A DNA stretch of 64,000 nt from the NCBI RefSeq assembly GCF_036010485.1, contig NZ_CP108568.1:6680001-6744000 (forward strand), written 5' to 3'. The DNA is from Streptomyces sp. NBC_01198. GTDB taxonomy: Bacteria; Actinomycetota; Actinomycetes; Streptomycetales; Streptomycetaceae. Positions 50,954 to 60,092 of this stretch are shown here, in pieces. The translations under genes were made by a program, and so were the position numbers. The notes beneath the pieces are model-generated. The model made no database searches and was not told the DNA's origin. It was given only the letters and a program-made list of their open reading frames with translations. Positions within the stretch are counted from its first letter, which is position 1; each line of letters begins with the position of its first letter.

Positions 50954-53170
50954 TTATCCGGCCCGCTCCGCCTCCTCCTGCTGCCGCATCCGCGCCGCGA
51001 GCGCCGCCGGCATAGGCTCGTGTCTGGCGTAACGCCGGCTGAAGCGCCCGGTGCCGTGCGACAGCGAGCGCAGGTCGACCGCGTAGCGCCCGATCTCGAT
51101 CTCCGGCACGTCCGCGCGCACCAGGGTGCGCCCGGGACCCGCGGGTTCGGTGCCCAGCACCCGGCCGCGCCGCGCCGACAGGTCGCTCATCACCGGGCCG
51201 ACGTAGGCGTCGGGCACCAGCACCCCGACCTCGGCGACCGGTTCCAGCAGATGGATACGGCAGCCGGCCGCCGCCTCCCGCAGCGCCAGCGCGCCCGCGG
51301 TCTGGAAGGCCGCGTCGGAGGAGTCCACCGAGTGCGCCTTGCCGTCGGACAGCGTCACCCTGATGTCGACCACCGGGAAGCCCAGCACCACCCCGCGGGC
51401 GGCCTGGGCGCGTACGCCCTTCTCCACCGACGCGATGAACTGCCGCGGCACGGAGCCGCCGATCACCTTGTCCACGAACTCGATGCCCGAGCCCACCGGC
51501 AGCGGCTCCACCTCGATGTCGCAGATCGCGAACTGCCCGTGCCCGCCGGACTGCTTGACGTGCCGGCCGCGGGCGGTGGCGGCCTCGCCGAAGGTCTCGC
51601 GCAGCGACACCTTGTAGGGCACGGCGTCGACCTGGACGCCGTAGCGGCCGCGCAGCCGCTCCAGGGCCACGTCGGCGTGCGCCTCGCCCAGGCACCACAG
51701 CACCACCTGCCGGGTGGCCGGGTTCTGCTCAAGGCGCATCGTCGGGTCCTCGGCGACCAGCCGGGACAGGCCCTGCGACAGCTTGTCCTCGTCGGCCTTG
51801 CTGTGCGCCTCGATGGCGACCGGCAGCAGCGGATCGGGCATCCGCCAGGGTTCCATCAGCAGCGGCCGGTCCTTGCCCGACAGGGTGTCGCCGGTCTCGG
51901 CGCGGGCCAGTTTCGCCACGCACACCAGGTCGCCGGCCGCCGCGGACGGCACCGGCCGCTGGTGCCTGCCGAACGGCGAGGACAGCGCGCCGACCCGCTC
52001 GTCGACGTCATGGTCCTCGTGCCCGCGGTCCTCCATGCCGTGCCCCGACACGTGCACGGTCTCGTCCGGACGCAGCGTGCCGGAGAAGACCCGCACCAGG
52101 CTGATCCGCCCCACGTACGGGTCGGACGAGGTCTTCACCACCTCGGCGGCCAGCGGCCCCTCCGGGTCGCAGGACAGCGTGGTGCGCCCGCCGTCCAGCG
52201 TGGTCACCGGCGGAACCGCCCGCTCCAGCGGGGTGGGGAAGCCGCCGGTGATCAGTTCGAGCAGCTCCAGCGTGCCGATGCCCTGCCGGGCGCCGTCGGC
52301 GGCGGGCGCCGCGGCCACCACCGGGTGGAAGGTGCCGCGGGCGACAGCCCGCTCCAGGTCGGTGACGAGCGTGTCCACGTCGATGTCCGCACCGCCGAGG
52401 TAGCGGTCCATCAGCGTCTCGTCCTCGCTCTCGGCGATGATCCCCTCGATGAGCCGGTTGCGCGCCTCGGTGAGCCGCGGCAGCAGCTCGGGGTCCGGGT
52501 CCCGCGTCACCCGCTCGCCCGAGGAGTAGTCGTGCACCCGCTGCGACAGCAGCCCGGCCAGGCCCGTCACCGGGGCGTGCCCGTCGGGTCCCTCCGGGCC
52601 GTGCACCGGCAGGTAGAGCGGCAGCACCGCGTCGGGGTCGTCGCCGCCGAGCTCGCGGGCGAACTGCGCGGCGGTCTGCTCGAAGCCGGCCCGCGCCGAC
52701 TCCAGGTGCGTGACGACCACCGCCCGCGGCATGCCCACCGCGGCGCACTCGTCCCACACGATGCGGGTCGGGCCGCAGATGCCCTCGCCGTCCTGCGCGG
52801 CGGAGACCACGAAAAGGGCCGCGTCCGCCGCGCGCAGACCGGCCCGCAGTTCCCCGACGAAATCGGCGTACCCCGGGGTGTCCAGCACGTTGATCTTGAT
52901 GCCGCCCCACTCGACCGGCACCAGTGACAGCTGCACCGAGCGCTGCTGGCGCTGCTCGATCTCGTCGTGGTCGGAGACCGAGCCGCCGTCCTCGACCCGG
53001 CCGGCCCGGTTCACCGCTCCGGTGGTCAGCGCGAGCGCCTCCACCAGCGTCGTCTTCCCTGCTCCGCTGTGGCCGACCAGCACCACATTGCGCACCTTCT
53101 CGGGGCGGTCGGCCGCCGGCGCCCTTCCGGCGGCCCCTGGTTGTCCGTCTCTCCTGTCGGCTGCACCCAC
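50954..53170 (-). CDS. EF-G-like translational GTPase (EF-G2 type)
   Basis: This 738-residue protein has the EF-G domain order with GTPase G1 VVLVGHSGAGKTTLVEALAL, G3 DTPGYADFVGELRAG, then domains II-V (AVPYKVSLRETFGEAATARG, FVDKVIGGSVPRQFIASVEK, GVLVPDAYVGPVMSDLSARR). The usual G4 motif NKxD is replaced by THLES, a known divergence of the actinobacterial EF-G2 branch. Its role may be in recycling or stress rather than normal elongation. GTG at 53170 gives better ribosome-site spacing than GTG at 53176. Confidence 0.92.
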   Translation of the reverse strand: MGAADRRDGQPGAAGRAPAADRPEKVRNVVLVGHSGAGKTTLVEALALTTGAVNRAGRVEDGGSVSDHDEIEQRQQRSVQLSLVPVEWGGIKINVLDTPGYADFVGELRAGLRAADAALFVVSAAQDGEGICGPTRIVWDECAAVGMPRAVVVTHLESARAGFEQTAAQFARELGGDDPDAVLPLYLPVHGPEGPDGHAPVTGLAGLLSQRVHDYSSGERVTRDPDPELLPRLTEARNRLIEGIIAESEDETLMDRYLGGADIDVDTLVTDLERAVARGTFHPVVAAAPAADGARQGIGTLELLELITGGFPTPLERAVPPVTTLDGGRTTLSCDPEGPLAAEVVKTSSDPYVGRISLVRVFSGTLRPDETVHVSGHGMEDRGHEDHDVDERVGALSSPFGRHQRPVPSAAAGDLVCVAKLARAETGDTLSGKDRPLLMEPWRMPDPLLPVAIEAHSKADEDKLSQGLSRLVAEDPTMRLEQNPATRQVVLWCLGEAHADVALERLRGRYGVQVDAVPYKVSLRETFGEAATARGRHVKQSGGHGQFAICDIEVEPLPVGSGIEFVDKVIGGSVPRQFIASVEKGVRAQAARGVVLGFPVVDIRVTLSDGKAHSVDSSDAAFQTAGALALREAAAGCRIHLLEPVAEVGVLVPDAYVGPVMSDLSARRGRVLGTEPAGPGRTLVRADVPEIEIGRYAVDLRSLSHGTGRFSRRYARHEPMPAALAARMRQQEEAERAG

Positions 53171-53482
53171 GTGCACTCGCCTCCCGGGTCCTGCCCGCAT
53201 GGGGTCCGCGCCCTCGTCGGGGGCGCGCGCCAGGGACGCCACGGGAGACCGCGTACAGGCGAGGCGGCCTCGACGACGCCCGCGGTCTTTCGACCTTCCC
53301 ACGCCGGTCAGGCCGCGTCCATACGTCGTACCGGGGGCGGCCGGTCCGGTCGGCGGTTCGGGCGGCCGGCGGCGGGCCCGGCGGTGCCTCGCGCGTCGGC
53401 CGTCCGGCGGCTGGCTACGATGGGCCATCCGGTGGCGGCCTCGGGCCGCCGCGCCCACATCCTCCGACCCGTCGGGAAGGCC
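53171..53482. other. Divergent intergenic region between the EF-G-like gene and pgsA
   Basis: This very GC-rich 312-base stretch has no convincing gene. TACGAT at 53416-53421 could be the -10 of the pgsA transcript; no clear -35 or operator was found. Confidence 0.4.
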
Positions 53483-54142
53483 ATGCTGAACAAGTACGCG
53501 CGTGCGTTCTTCACGCGTGTTCTCACGCCGTTCGCCGCATTTCTCCTGCGCAAGGGGGTCAGCCCCGACACGGTGACCCTGATCGGCACCGGGGGAGTGA
53601 TGGCAGGTGCGCTGGTCTTCTATCCCAGAGGCGAGTTCTTCTGGGGCACCGTGGTCATCACCCTGTTCGTCTTCTCCGACCTGGTCGACGGCAACATGGC
53701 CAGGCAGGCCGGCGTCTCCAGCCGCTGGGGCGCCTTCCTGGACTCCACCCTGGACCGGGTCGCCGACGCGGGCATCTTCGGCGGCCTGGCCATGTGGTAC
53801 GCGGGCAAGGGCGACAACCTCGCGCTGTGCGCGGTGACCATCTTCTGCCTGGCCAGCGGCCAGGTGGTGTCCTACACCAAGGCGCGCGGCGAGGCGATCG
53901 GCCTGCCGGTCAACGTCAACGGCCTGGTCGAGAGGGCCGAGCGGCTGGTCGTCACCCTGACGCTGTGCGGCTTCTCCGGCCTGCACAAGTTCGGCGTGCC
54001 CGGCATCCAGTACCTGCTGCCGATCGCGCTGTGGGCGGTCGCCGCGGGCAGCCTGGTCACCCTCATCCAGCGGGTGGTGACCGTACGCCGGGAGTCCGCC
54101 GAGGCGGACGCGGCGCTGGCCGAGCAGGGGAGCGGGGTGTGA
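53483..54142 (+). CDS. pgsA: Phosphatidylinositol phosphate synthase (CDP-alcohol phosphotransferase)
   Basis: This 219-residue membrane enzyme has the CDP-alcohol phosphotransferase signature DLVDGNMARQAGVSSRWG followed by AFLDSTLDRVAD, which supplies the metal-binding aspartates. In actinobacteria the equivalent next to pimA makes phosphatidylinositol phosphate from CDP-diacylglycerol and inositol phosphate, the base of PIM lipids. About six membrane segments are present. GGGAAGG precedes the ATG. Its stop overlaps the acyltransferase start (GTGTGA). Confidence 0.93.
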   Translation: MLNKYARAFFTRVLTPFAAFLLRKGVSPDTVTLIGTGGVMAGALVFYPRGEFFWGTVVITLFVFSDLVDGNMARQAGVSSRWGAFLDSTLDRVADAGIFGGLAMWYAGKGDNLALCAVTIFCLASGQVVSYTKARGEAIGLPVNVNGLVERAERLVVTLTLCGFSGLHKFGVPGIQYLLPIALWAVAAGSLVTLIQRVVTVRRESAEADAALAEQGSGV

Positions 54143-55077
54143 AGGAACGCGTGATCGACGGCCTGTACGGGGCGGGCTGGGCCGCGGTCAAGACGCTGCC
54201 GGAACCGGCGGCCAGGGCGCTGGGACGTACCGTCGCCGACGCCGCCTGGCGGCAGCGCGGCAAGGGCGTGCTGCGCCTGGAGTCCAACCTGGCCCGGGTG
54301 GTGCCGGACGCAGGCCCTGAGGGGTTGCGCGAGCTGTCCAGGGCCGGGATGCGCTCCTACCTGCGGTACTGGATGGAGTCCTTCCGGCTGCCCGCCTGGA
54401 GCAAGGACCGGGTACGCGGCGGCTTCGACCCCTCCGACGTGCACTACCTGACCGGCGGCCTGGCGGCCGGCAGCGGCGTGATCCTGGCGCTGCCGCACAT
54501 GGCCAACTGGGACCTCGCGGGCGCCTGGGTCACCACCAAGCTGGAGACGCCGTTCGCCACCGTCGCGGAACGCCTCAAGCCCGAGACGCTCTACGACCGC
54601 TTCGTCGCCTACCGCGAGGGCCTGGGCATGGAGGTGCTGCCGCACACCGGCGGCAGCGCGTTCGGCACCCTGGCCCGCCGCCTGCGCGACGGCGGCCTGG
54701 TCTGCCTGGTCGCCGACCGCGACCTGTCCACCTCCGGCGTCGAGGTCGACTTCTTCGGCGAGAAGACCAGGATGCCGGCCGGCCCCGCGCTGCTCGCCCA
54801 GCAGACCGGGGCGCTGCTGTTGCCGGTCACCCTGTGGTACGACGACTCGCCGGTGATGCAGGGCAGGGTGCACCCGCCGGTCCCGGTGCCGGCCGAGGGG
54901 GACCGCGCCCACCGCACCACGGTGATGACCCAGGCGCTCGCCGACGCGTACGCCTCCGGTATCGCGGAGCACCCGGAGGACTGGCACATGCTGCAACGGC
55001 TCTGGCTGGCCGACCTCGAACCGCGCGCCGGCGCTCCCGTGCCGGCCGCCGACGGCAGCGGAACGGGGACCGTGTGA
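54139..55077 (+). CDS. Phosphatidylinositol mannoside acyltransferase
   Basis: This 312-residue LpxL/HtrB-family acyltransferase transfers an acyl chain to a mannose of phosphatidylinositol mannoside. The catalytic block is ILALPHMANWDLAGAWV (HX4D), with LVCLVADRDLSTSGVEVDFF and RMPAGPALLAQQTGALLLPV downstream. Position between pgsA and pimA matches the mycobacterial PatA order. The GTG start overlaps the pgsA stop, and its own stop overlaps the pimA start. Confidence 0.92.
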   Translation: MKERVIDGLYGAGWAAVKTLPEPAARALGRTVADAAWRQRGKGVLRLESNLARVVPDAGPEGLRELSRAGMRSYLRYWMESFRLPAWSKDRVRGGFDPSDVHYLTGGLAAGSGVILALPHMANWDLAGAWVTTKLETPFATVAERLKPETLYDRFVAYREGLGMEVLPHTGGSAFGTLARRLRDGGLVCLVADRDLSTSGVEVDFFGEKTRMPAGPALLAQQTGALLLPVTLWYDDSPVMQGRVHPPVPVPAEGDRAHRTTVMTQALADAYASGIAEHPEDWHMLQRLWLADLEPRAGAPVPAADGSGTGTV

Positions 55078-56234
55078 GGATCGGGATCGTCTGCCCGTAC
55101 TCCTGGGACGTCCCTGGCGGCGTCCAGTTCCACATCAGGGACCTCGCCGAGCACCTGATCGCGCTCGGCCACCACGTCTCGGTCCTGGCGCCCGCCGACG
55201 ACGAGACCCCGCTGCCGCCCTACGTCGTCTCGGCAGGGCGCGCGGTCCCCGTTCCCTACAACGGGTCGGTGGCCCGGCTGAACTTCGGCTTCCTGTCCGC
55301 GGCCCGGGTCAGGCGCTGGCTGCACGACGGCGCCTTCGACGTCGTCCACATCCACGAGCCCACCTCGCCCTCGCTCGGCCTGCTCGCTTGCTGGGCCGCG
55401 CAGGGCCCGATCGTGGCGACCTTCCACACCTCCAACCCGCGCTCGCGGGCGATGATCGCCGCCTACCCGATCCTGCAGCCCGCGCTGGAGAAGATCAGGG
55501 CGCGCATCGCGGTCAGCGAGTACGCCAGGCGCACCCTGGTCGAGCACCTGGGCGGCGACGCTGTCGTCATCCCCAACGGCGTCGACGTCGACTTCTTCGC
55601 CCGCGCCGAGCCGCGCAAGGAGTGGCAGGGCGACACCATCGGCTTCATGGGCCGGATCGACGAGCCGCGCAAGGGGCTGCCGGTGCTGATGCGGGCGCTG
55701 CCGGCCATCCTCGCCGAGCGCCCCGGCACCCGGCTGCTGGTCGCCGGCCGTGGCGACGCCGAGGAGGCCGTCGCCACGCTGCCCGAGCAGATGCGCGGCC
55801 GGGTCGAATTCCTCGGCATGGTCAGCGACCAGGACAAGGCGCGGCTGCTGCGCAGCGTCGACCTCTACGTGGCGCCGAACACCGGCGGCGAGTCCTTCGG
55901 CATCATCCTGGTCGAGGCGATGTCGGCCGGCGCCGCGGTGCTGGCCAGCGACCTCGACGCCTTCGCGCAGGTGCTCGCCCAGGGCTCGGCGGGCGAGCTG
56001 TTCGCCAACGAGGACGCCGACGCGCTGGCCGCCGCCGCTCTGCGGCTGCTCGCCGACCCCGGGCGGCGCACCGCGCTGAGCGCCAGGGGCCGCGCGCACG
56101 TACGCCGCTTCGACTGGTCCTCGGTCGGCGCGGACATCCTGTCGGTCTACGAGACGGTCGCCGACGGCGCCGCGCACGTGGCCACCGACGAGCGGACCCG
56201 GCTGCGCGGGTTCTTCGGTCCCGCGCGCCGGTAG
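55074..56234 (+). CDS. pimA: Phosphatidylinositol alpha-mannosyltransferase PimA
   Basis: PimA (386 residues) is a GT-B, family-4 glycosyltransferase that adds the first mannose from GDP-mannose to phosphatidylinositol on the cytoplasmic membrane face. The acceptor side has YSWDVPGGVQFHIRDLAEHL; the donor side has MGRIDEPRKGLPVLMRALP and the nucleotide-sugar motif GGESFGIILVEAMSAGA. GTG start overlaps the acyltransferase stop. A further small membrane protein gene follows 11 bases later. Confidence 0.95.
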   Translation: MRIGIVCPYSWDVPGGVQFHIRDLAEHLIALGHHVSVLAPADDETPLPPYVVSAGRAVPVPYNGSVARLNFGFLSAARVRRWLHDGAFDVVHIHEPTSPSLGLLACWAAQGPIVATFHTSNPRSRAMIAAYPILQPALEKIRARIAVSEYARRTLVEHLGGDAVVIPNGVDVDFFARAEPRKEWQGDTIGFMGRIDEPRKGLPVLMRALPAILAERPGTRLLVAGRGDAEEAVATLPEQMRGRVEFLGMVSDQDKARLLRSVDLYVAPNTGGESFGIILVEAMSAGAAVLASDLDAFAQVLAQGSAGELFANEDADALAAAALRLLADPGRRTALSARGRAHVRRFDWSSVGADILSVYETVADGAAHVATDERTRLRGFFGPARR

Positions 56235-56245
56235 CCTTGCCGCCC

Positions 56246-56797
56246 GTGACCACCACCATCATCTGGATCGCGGTGGCGCTCGTCGCGGTCGGCCTGTACC
56301 TGAGCTGGACCGCGGGGCGCCTTGACCGGCTGCACGCCCGTATCGACGCGGCCCGCGCGGCGCTGGACGCCCAGCTGCTGCGGCGCGCCTCCGTCGCCCA
56401 GGAGCTGGCGACCGCGGGGGTGCTCGACCCGGCGGCGTCCATCGTGCTCTACGAGTCCGCGCACGCCGCCCGGCAGGCCGAGCCGGAGCAGCGGGAGGTG
56501 GCGGAGAGCGAGCTGAGCCAGGCGCTGCGCGCGGTCTTCCCCGACCCGGACGCGGTCGGCGAGGTCAGCGGCGCCCCCGGCGGCACCGCGGCGATCGGCG
56601 AGCTGACCCAGGCGGTACGCCGGGTGCCGATGGCCAGGCGCTTCCACAACGACGCGGTCCGCGCCGCCCGCGCAGTCCGCGAGCACCGGGTGGTGCGCTG
56701 GCTGCGGCTGGCCGGACACGCACCCTTCCCGCTGGCTTTCGAGATGGACGACGAACCACCGTCCCCGCTGACCACAGAGGGCGCGGGCGCGCACTGA
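56246..56797 (+). CDS. Small protein with N-terminal membrane anchor
   Basis: This 183-residue protein has one N-terminal hydrophobic segment (TTTIIWIAVALVAVGLYLSW), then a charged helical region with coiled-coil character (RLDRLHARIDAARAALDAQL), a proline-poor core with FHNDAVRAARAVREHRVVRW, and an acidic tail. It resembles the N-terminal part of LemA-like proteins, but no family is firmly recognised. It is the last gene of the pgsA-pimA unit, 11 bases after pimA. GTG start at 56246. Confidence 0.75.
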   Translation: MTTTIIWIAVALVAVGLYLSWTAGRLDRLHARIDAARAALDAQLLRRASVAQELATAGVLDPAASIVLYESAHAARQAEPEQREVAESELSQALRAVFPDPDAVGEVSGAPGGTAAIGELTQAVRRVPMARRFHNDAVRAARAVREHRVVRWLRLAGHAPFPLAFEMDDEPPSPLTTEGAGAH

Positions 56798-56926
56798 CGG
56801 TCCCGGCGGCGGGAGCCACCCGCGCCGAATTGGCCCTTTTCCGCCGCCGCCCGGCGACCGACGATGGCAGTGGCCCTGGTGGCGAGCCGGGGCGACTACT
56901 GCCGTTCACCAGCGAGTGAGGTCACC

Positions 56927-57838
56927 GTGTCCACCACACCGTCCGCCGCAAGCAGCCCCGAGACGGGCACCGCACGTGTCAAGCGCGGTATGGCCGAGCA
57001 GCTCAAGGGCGGCGTGATCATGGACGTCGTCACCCCGGAGCAGGCCAGGATCGCCGAGGACGCCGGAGCCGTCGCCGTCATGGCGCTGGAGCGGGTGCCC
57101 GCCGACATCCGCAAGGACGGCGGCGTGGCCCGGATGTCCGACCCCGACATGATCGACGGCATCATCGCCGCGGTCTCCATCCCGGTGATGGCGAAGTCCA
57201 GGATCGGCCATGTCGTCGAGGCCCAGGTGCTGCAGGCGCTCGGCGTGGACTACATCGACGAGTCCGAGGTGCTCACCCCGGCCGACGAGGTCAACCACTC
57301 CGACAAGTGGGCCTTCACCACCCCCTTCGTCTGCGGCGCCACCAACCTCGGCGAGGCGCTGCGCCGGATCGCCGAGGGCGCGGCCATGATCCGCTCCAAG
57401 GGCGAGGCCGGCACCGGCAACGTCGTGGAGGCGGTCCGCCACCTGCGGCAGATCAAGGGCGAGATCGCCCGCCTCAAGGGCCTGGACAACAACGAGCTGT
57501 ACGCGGCCGCCAAGGAGCTGCGCGCCCCCTACGAGCTGGTCAGGGAGGTCGCCGAGCTGGGCAAGCTGCCCGTCGTGCTGTTCTCCGCCGGCGGCGTGGC
57601 CACCCCCGCGGACGCGGCCCTGATGCGCCAGCTCGGTGCCGAGGGCGTCTTCGTCGGCTCCGGCATCTTCAAGTCCGGCGACCCGGCCAAGCGGGCCGCG
57701 GCCATCGTCCGCGCCACCACCTTCTTCGACGACCCGAAGGTCATCGCGGACGCCTCCCGCAACCTGGGCGAGGCCATGGTCGGTATCAACATCGACACAC
57801 TCCCCGACTCCGAGCACTACGCCAACCGCGGCTGGTAA
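56927..57838 (+). CDS. pdxS: Pyridoxal 5'-phosphate synthase lyase subunit
   Basis: PdxS (303 residues) forms PLP from ribose 5-phosphate, glyceraldehyde 3-phosphate and ammonia from PdxT. Typical blocks are GVIMDVVTPEQARIAEDAGA, VMALERVPADIRKDGGVARM, the substrate lysine in PVMAKSRIGH, and GEAGTGNVVEAVRHLRQI. The GTG at 56927 is chosen because an ATG at 56864 would add an unrelated N-terminus. pdxT follows six bases after the stop. Confidence 0.96.
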   Translation: MSTTPSAASSPETGTARVKRGMAEQLKGGVIMDVVTPEQARIAEDAGAVAVMALERVPADIRKDGGVARMSDPDMIDGIIAAVSIPVMAKSRIGHVVEAQVLQALGVDYIDESEVLTPADEVNHSDKWAFTTPFVCGATNLGEALRRIAEGAAMIRSKGEAGTGNVVEAVRHLRQIKGEIARLKGLDNNELYAAAKELRAPYELVREVAELGKLPVVLFSAGGVATPADAALMRQLGAEGVFVGSGIFKSGDPAKRAAAIVRATTFFDDPKVIADASRNLGEAMVGINIDTLPDSEHYANRGW

Positions 57839-57844
57839 CCACCG

Positions 57845-58435
57845 ATGCCGCGTCCCACCATCGGTGTGCTGGCCCTGCAGGGCGACGTCCGCGAACACCT
57901 CTCGGCGCTGGCCGCGGCGGACGCCGCGGCCGGCCAGGTCCGCCGCCCCGAGGAACTGTCCGGCCTCGACGGCCTGGTCATCCCCGGGGGCGAGTCCACC
58001 ACCATCTCCAAGCTGGCGGTGCTCTTCGGCGTGATGGAGCCGCTGCGGGCCGCGATACGCGCCGGGCTGCCGGTCTACGGCAGCTGCGCCGGGCTGATCA
58101 TGCTGGCCGACAAGATCCTCGACCCCCGATCAGGCCAGGAGACCTTCGGCGGCATCGACATGATCGTCCGCCGCAACGCCTTCGGGCGGCAGAACGAGTC
58201 CTTCGAGGCGTCCGTCGAGGTGGACGGCGTCCAGGGCGGCCCGGTCGACGGCGTCTTCATCCGGGCGCCCTGGGTCGAGTCGGTCGGCGCGCGGACCCGG
58301 GTGCTCGCCGAGTACGGCGGCCACATCGTCGCCGTACGGCAGGGCAATGTGATGGCCACGTCCTTCCACCCGGAGCTGACCGGCGACCACCGGGTGCATG
58401 AACTCTTCGTGGCCGCCGTGCGCGCCGCGGGCTGA
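57845..58435 (+). CDS. pdxT: Pyridoxal 5'-phosphate synthase glutaminase subunit
   Basis: PdxT (196 residues) is a class-I glutamine amidotransferase delivering ammonia to PdxS. It has IGVLALQGDVREHL, IPGGESTTISKL (oxyanion loop), the nucleophile in YGSCAGLIMLA, and the histidine-glutamate pair in MATSFHPELTGDHRVH. Six bases separate it from pdxS, so the two subunits are made together. The complex is the DXP-independent vitamin B6 pathway. Confidence 0.96.
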   Translation: MPRPTIGVLALQGDVREHLSALAAADAAAGQVRRPEELSGLDGLVIPGGESTTISKLAVLFGVMEPLRAAIRAGLPVYGSCAGLIMLADKILDPRSGQETFGGIDMIVRRNAFGRQNESFEASVEVDGVQGGPVDGVFIRAPWVESVGARTRVLAEYGGHIVAVRQGNVMATSFHPELTGDHRVHELFVAAVRAAG

Positions 58436-58501
58436 CGGGATCCCGGTAGGATCGACCGCGCGACGAAGAACAGCAATGGGTGACGCGAAGGAGACTGTCG
58501 G

Positions 58502-59254
58502 ATGTCCGGCCACTCTAAATGGGCTACGACGAAGCACAAGAAGGCCGTGATCGATGCCAAGCGCGGCAAGCTCTTCGCGAAGCTGATCAAGAACATCGAG
58601 GTCGCGGCCAGGACCGGCGGAGCCGACCCGGACGGCAACCCCACCCTCTTCGACGCCATCCAGAAGGCGAAGAAGAGCTCGGTCCCGAACAAGAACATCG
58701 ACAGCGCGGTCAAGCGCGGTGCCGGTCTTGAGGCGGGCGGCGCCGACTACCAGACGATCATGTACGAGGGCTACGGCCCCAACGGGGTCGCGGTCCTCAT
58801 CGAGTGCCTGACCGACAACCGCAACCGCGCCGCCTCCGACGTCCGTGTCGCCATGACCCGCAACGGTGGCTCGATGGCCGACCCGGGCTCGGTGTCGTAC
58901 CTCTTCAACCGCAAGGGCGTGGTGATCGTCCCCAAGGGCGAGCTGGGCGAGGACGACGTGCTCGGCGCGGTCCTCGACGCCGGCGCCGAGGAGGTCAACG
59001 ACCTCGGTGAGTCCTACGAGGTGATCAGCGAGGCCACCGACCTGGTGCCGGTACGCAAGGCGCTGCAGGACGCGGGCATCGACTACGACTCGGCGGACGC
59101 CAACTTCCTGCCGACCATGCAGGTCGAGCTGGACGAGGACGGCGCACGCAGGATCTTCAAGCTGATCGACGCCCTGGAGGACAGCGACGACGTGCAGAAC
59201 GTCTTCGCCAACTTCGACGTCTCCGACGAGGTCATGGAGAAGGTCGACGCCTGA
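58502..59254 (+). CDS. YebC/PmpR-family DNA-binding or translation-associated regulator
   Basis: This 250-residue protein matches the YebC/PmpR family: MSGHSKWATTKHKKAVIDAK at the N-terminus, IEVAARTGGADPDGNPTLFD, and IMYEGYGPNGVAVLIECLTD. Members act as regulators, and recent work links some of them to relief of ribosome stalling; which role applies here is unknown. GAAGGAG lies before the ATG. It sits upstream of the ruv genes, a conserved order in many bacteria. A hairpin follows. Confidence 0.95.
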   Translation: MSGHSKWATTKHKKAVIDAKRGKLFAKLIKNIEVAARTGGADPDGNPTLFDAIQKAKKSSVPNKNIDSAVKRGAGLEAGGADYQTIMYEGYGPNGVAVLIECLTDNRNRAASDVRVAMTRNGGSMADPGSVSYLFNRKGVVIVPKGELGEDDVLGAVLDAGAEEVNDLGESYEVISEATDLVPVRKALQDAGIDYDSADANFLPTMQVELDEDGARRIFKLIDALEDSDDVQNVFANFDVSDEVMEKVDA

Positions 59255-59273
59255 CGGTCGGTCAACTCGCCGT

Positions 59274-59318
59274 ACGAGGGCGGGCCGGCGGGACATCCCC
59301 CGTCGCGCCCGCCCTCGT
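59274..59318. terminator. Hairpin terminator after yebC
   Basis: ACGAGGGCGGGC pairs with GCCCGCCCTCGT (12 bp) across a 21-base loop. It probably separates yebC from ruvC transcription. Confidence 0.6.
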
Positions 59319-59426
59319 TGTCGGTGCGACCGGCTAATCTCCAGGTGGGACCGGACGGCAGTGCGACCGGCACGTCGACGGCACATCGACCGGCGGTGCG
59401 ATCGGTGGTGCGAGGAAGGGGGCGCG

Positions 59427-60092
59427 GTGCGGGTGCTGGGCGTGGACCCGGGTCTGACCCGGTGCGGGATCGGCGTGGTGGACGGCACCGCGGGCCGCCC
59501 GCTGACGATGGCCGGCGTCGGCGTCGTGAGGACTCCGGCCGACGCCCCGATCGGCGACCGGCTGGTGCTGATCGAGCAGGGCATCGAGGCCTGGCTGGAC
59601 GAGCACCGGCCAGAAGCGGTCGCCGTGGAGCGGGTGTTCAGCCAGCACAATGTGCGCACGGTGATGGGCACCGCCCAGGCCAGCGCGGTCGCCATCCTGT
59701 GCGCCGCCCGGCGCGGCCTGCCGGTCCACCTGCACACCCCCAGCGAGGTCAAGGCCGCCGTCACCGGCAGCGGCCGGGCCGACAAGGCCCAGGTCGGTGC
59801 CATGGTCACCCGGCTGCTCCGGCTGGACGCGCCGCCGAAGCCGGCGGACGCCGCCGACGCCCTGGCGCTGGCCATCTGCCACATCTGGCGCGGCCCGGCC
59901 ACCGACCGGCTGCGCCAGGCCGTCGCCGCCCAGACCGCGGCCGCCCGGACGGCCGCGGCCCGGACCGCGACCCGCGCCCCAGGGGCCGCGCCCGCCGCCC
60001 GCAACGCCGCCGCCCGCACCACTGCCGCCCGGGCCGTCGCGGCCCGAACCGCCCGCACCGCCGCCGTATCCGACCAGGAGTCCGCCACGTGA
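59427..60092 (+). CDS. ruvC: Holliday junction endonuclease RuvC, with Ala/Arg-rich tail
   Basis: RuvC (221 residues) resolves Holliday junctions. Metal-binding acids are in RVLGVDPGLTRCGIGVV (D7), AVAVERVFSQHNVRT (Glu), and ADAADALALAICH (Asp pair). The core ends at about residue 160. It is followed by about 55 residues of Ala/Arg/Thr repeats (AAARTAAARTATRAPGAAP), absent from many relatives and possibly DNA-binding or merely low complexity. GTG at 59427 follows GAGGAAGGGGG. It overlaps ruvA by GTGA. Confidence 0.94.
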   Translation: MRVLGVDPGLTRCGIGVVDGTAGRPLTMAGVGVVRTPADAPIGDRLVLIEQGIEAWLDEHRPEAVAVERVFSQHNVRTVMGTAQASAVAILCAARRGLPVHLHTPSEVKAAVTGSGRADKAQVGAMVTRLLRLDAPPKPADAADALALAICHIWRGPATDRLRQAVAAQTAAARTAAARTATRAPGAAPAARNAAARTTAARAVAARTARTAAVSDQESAT

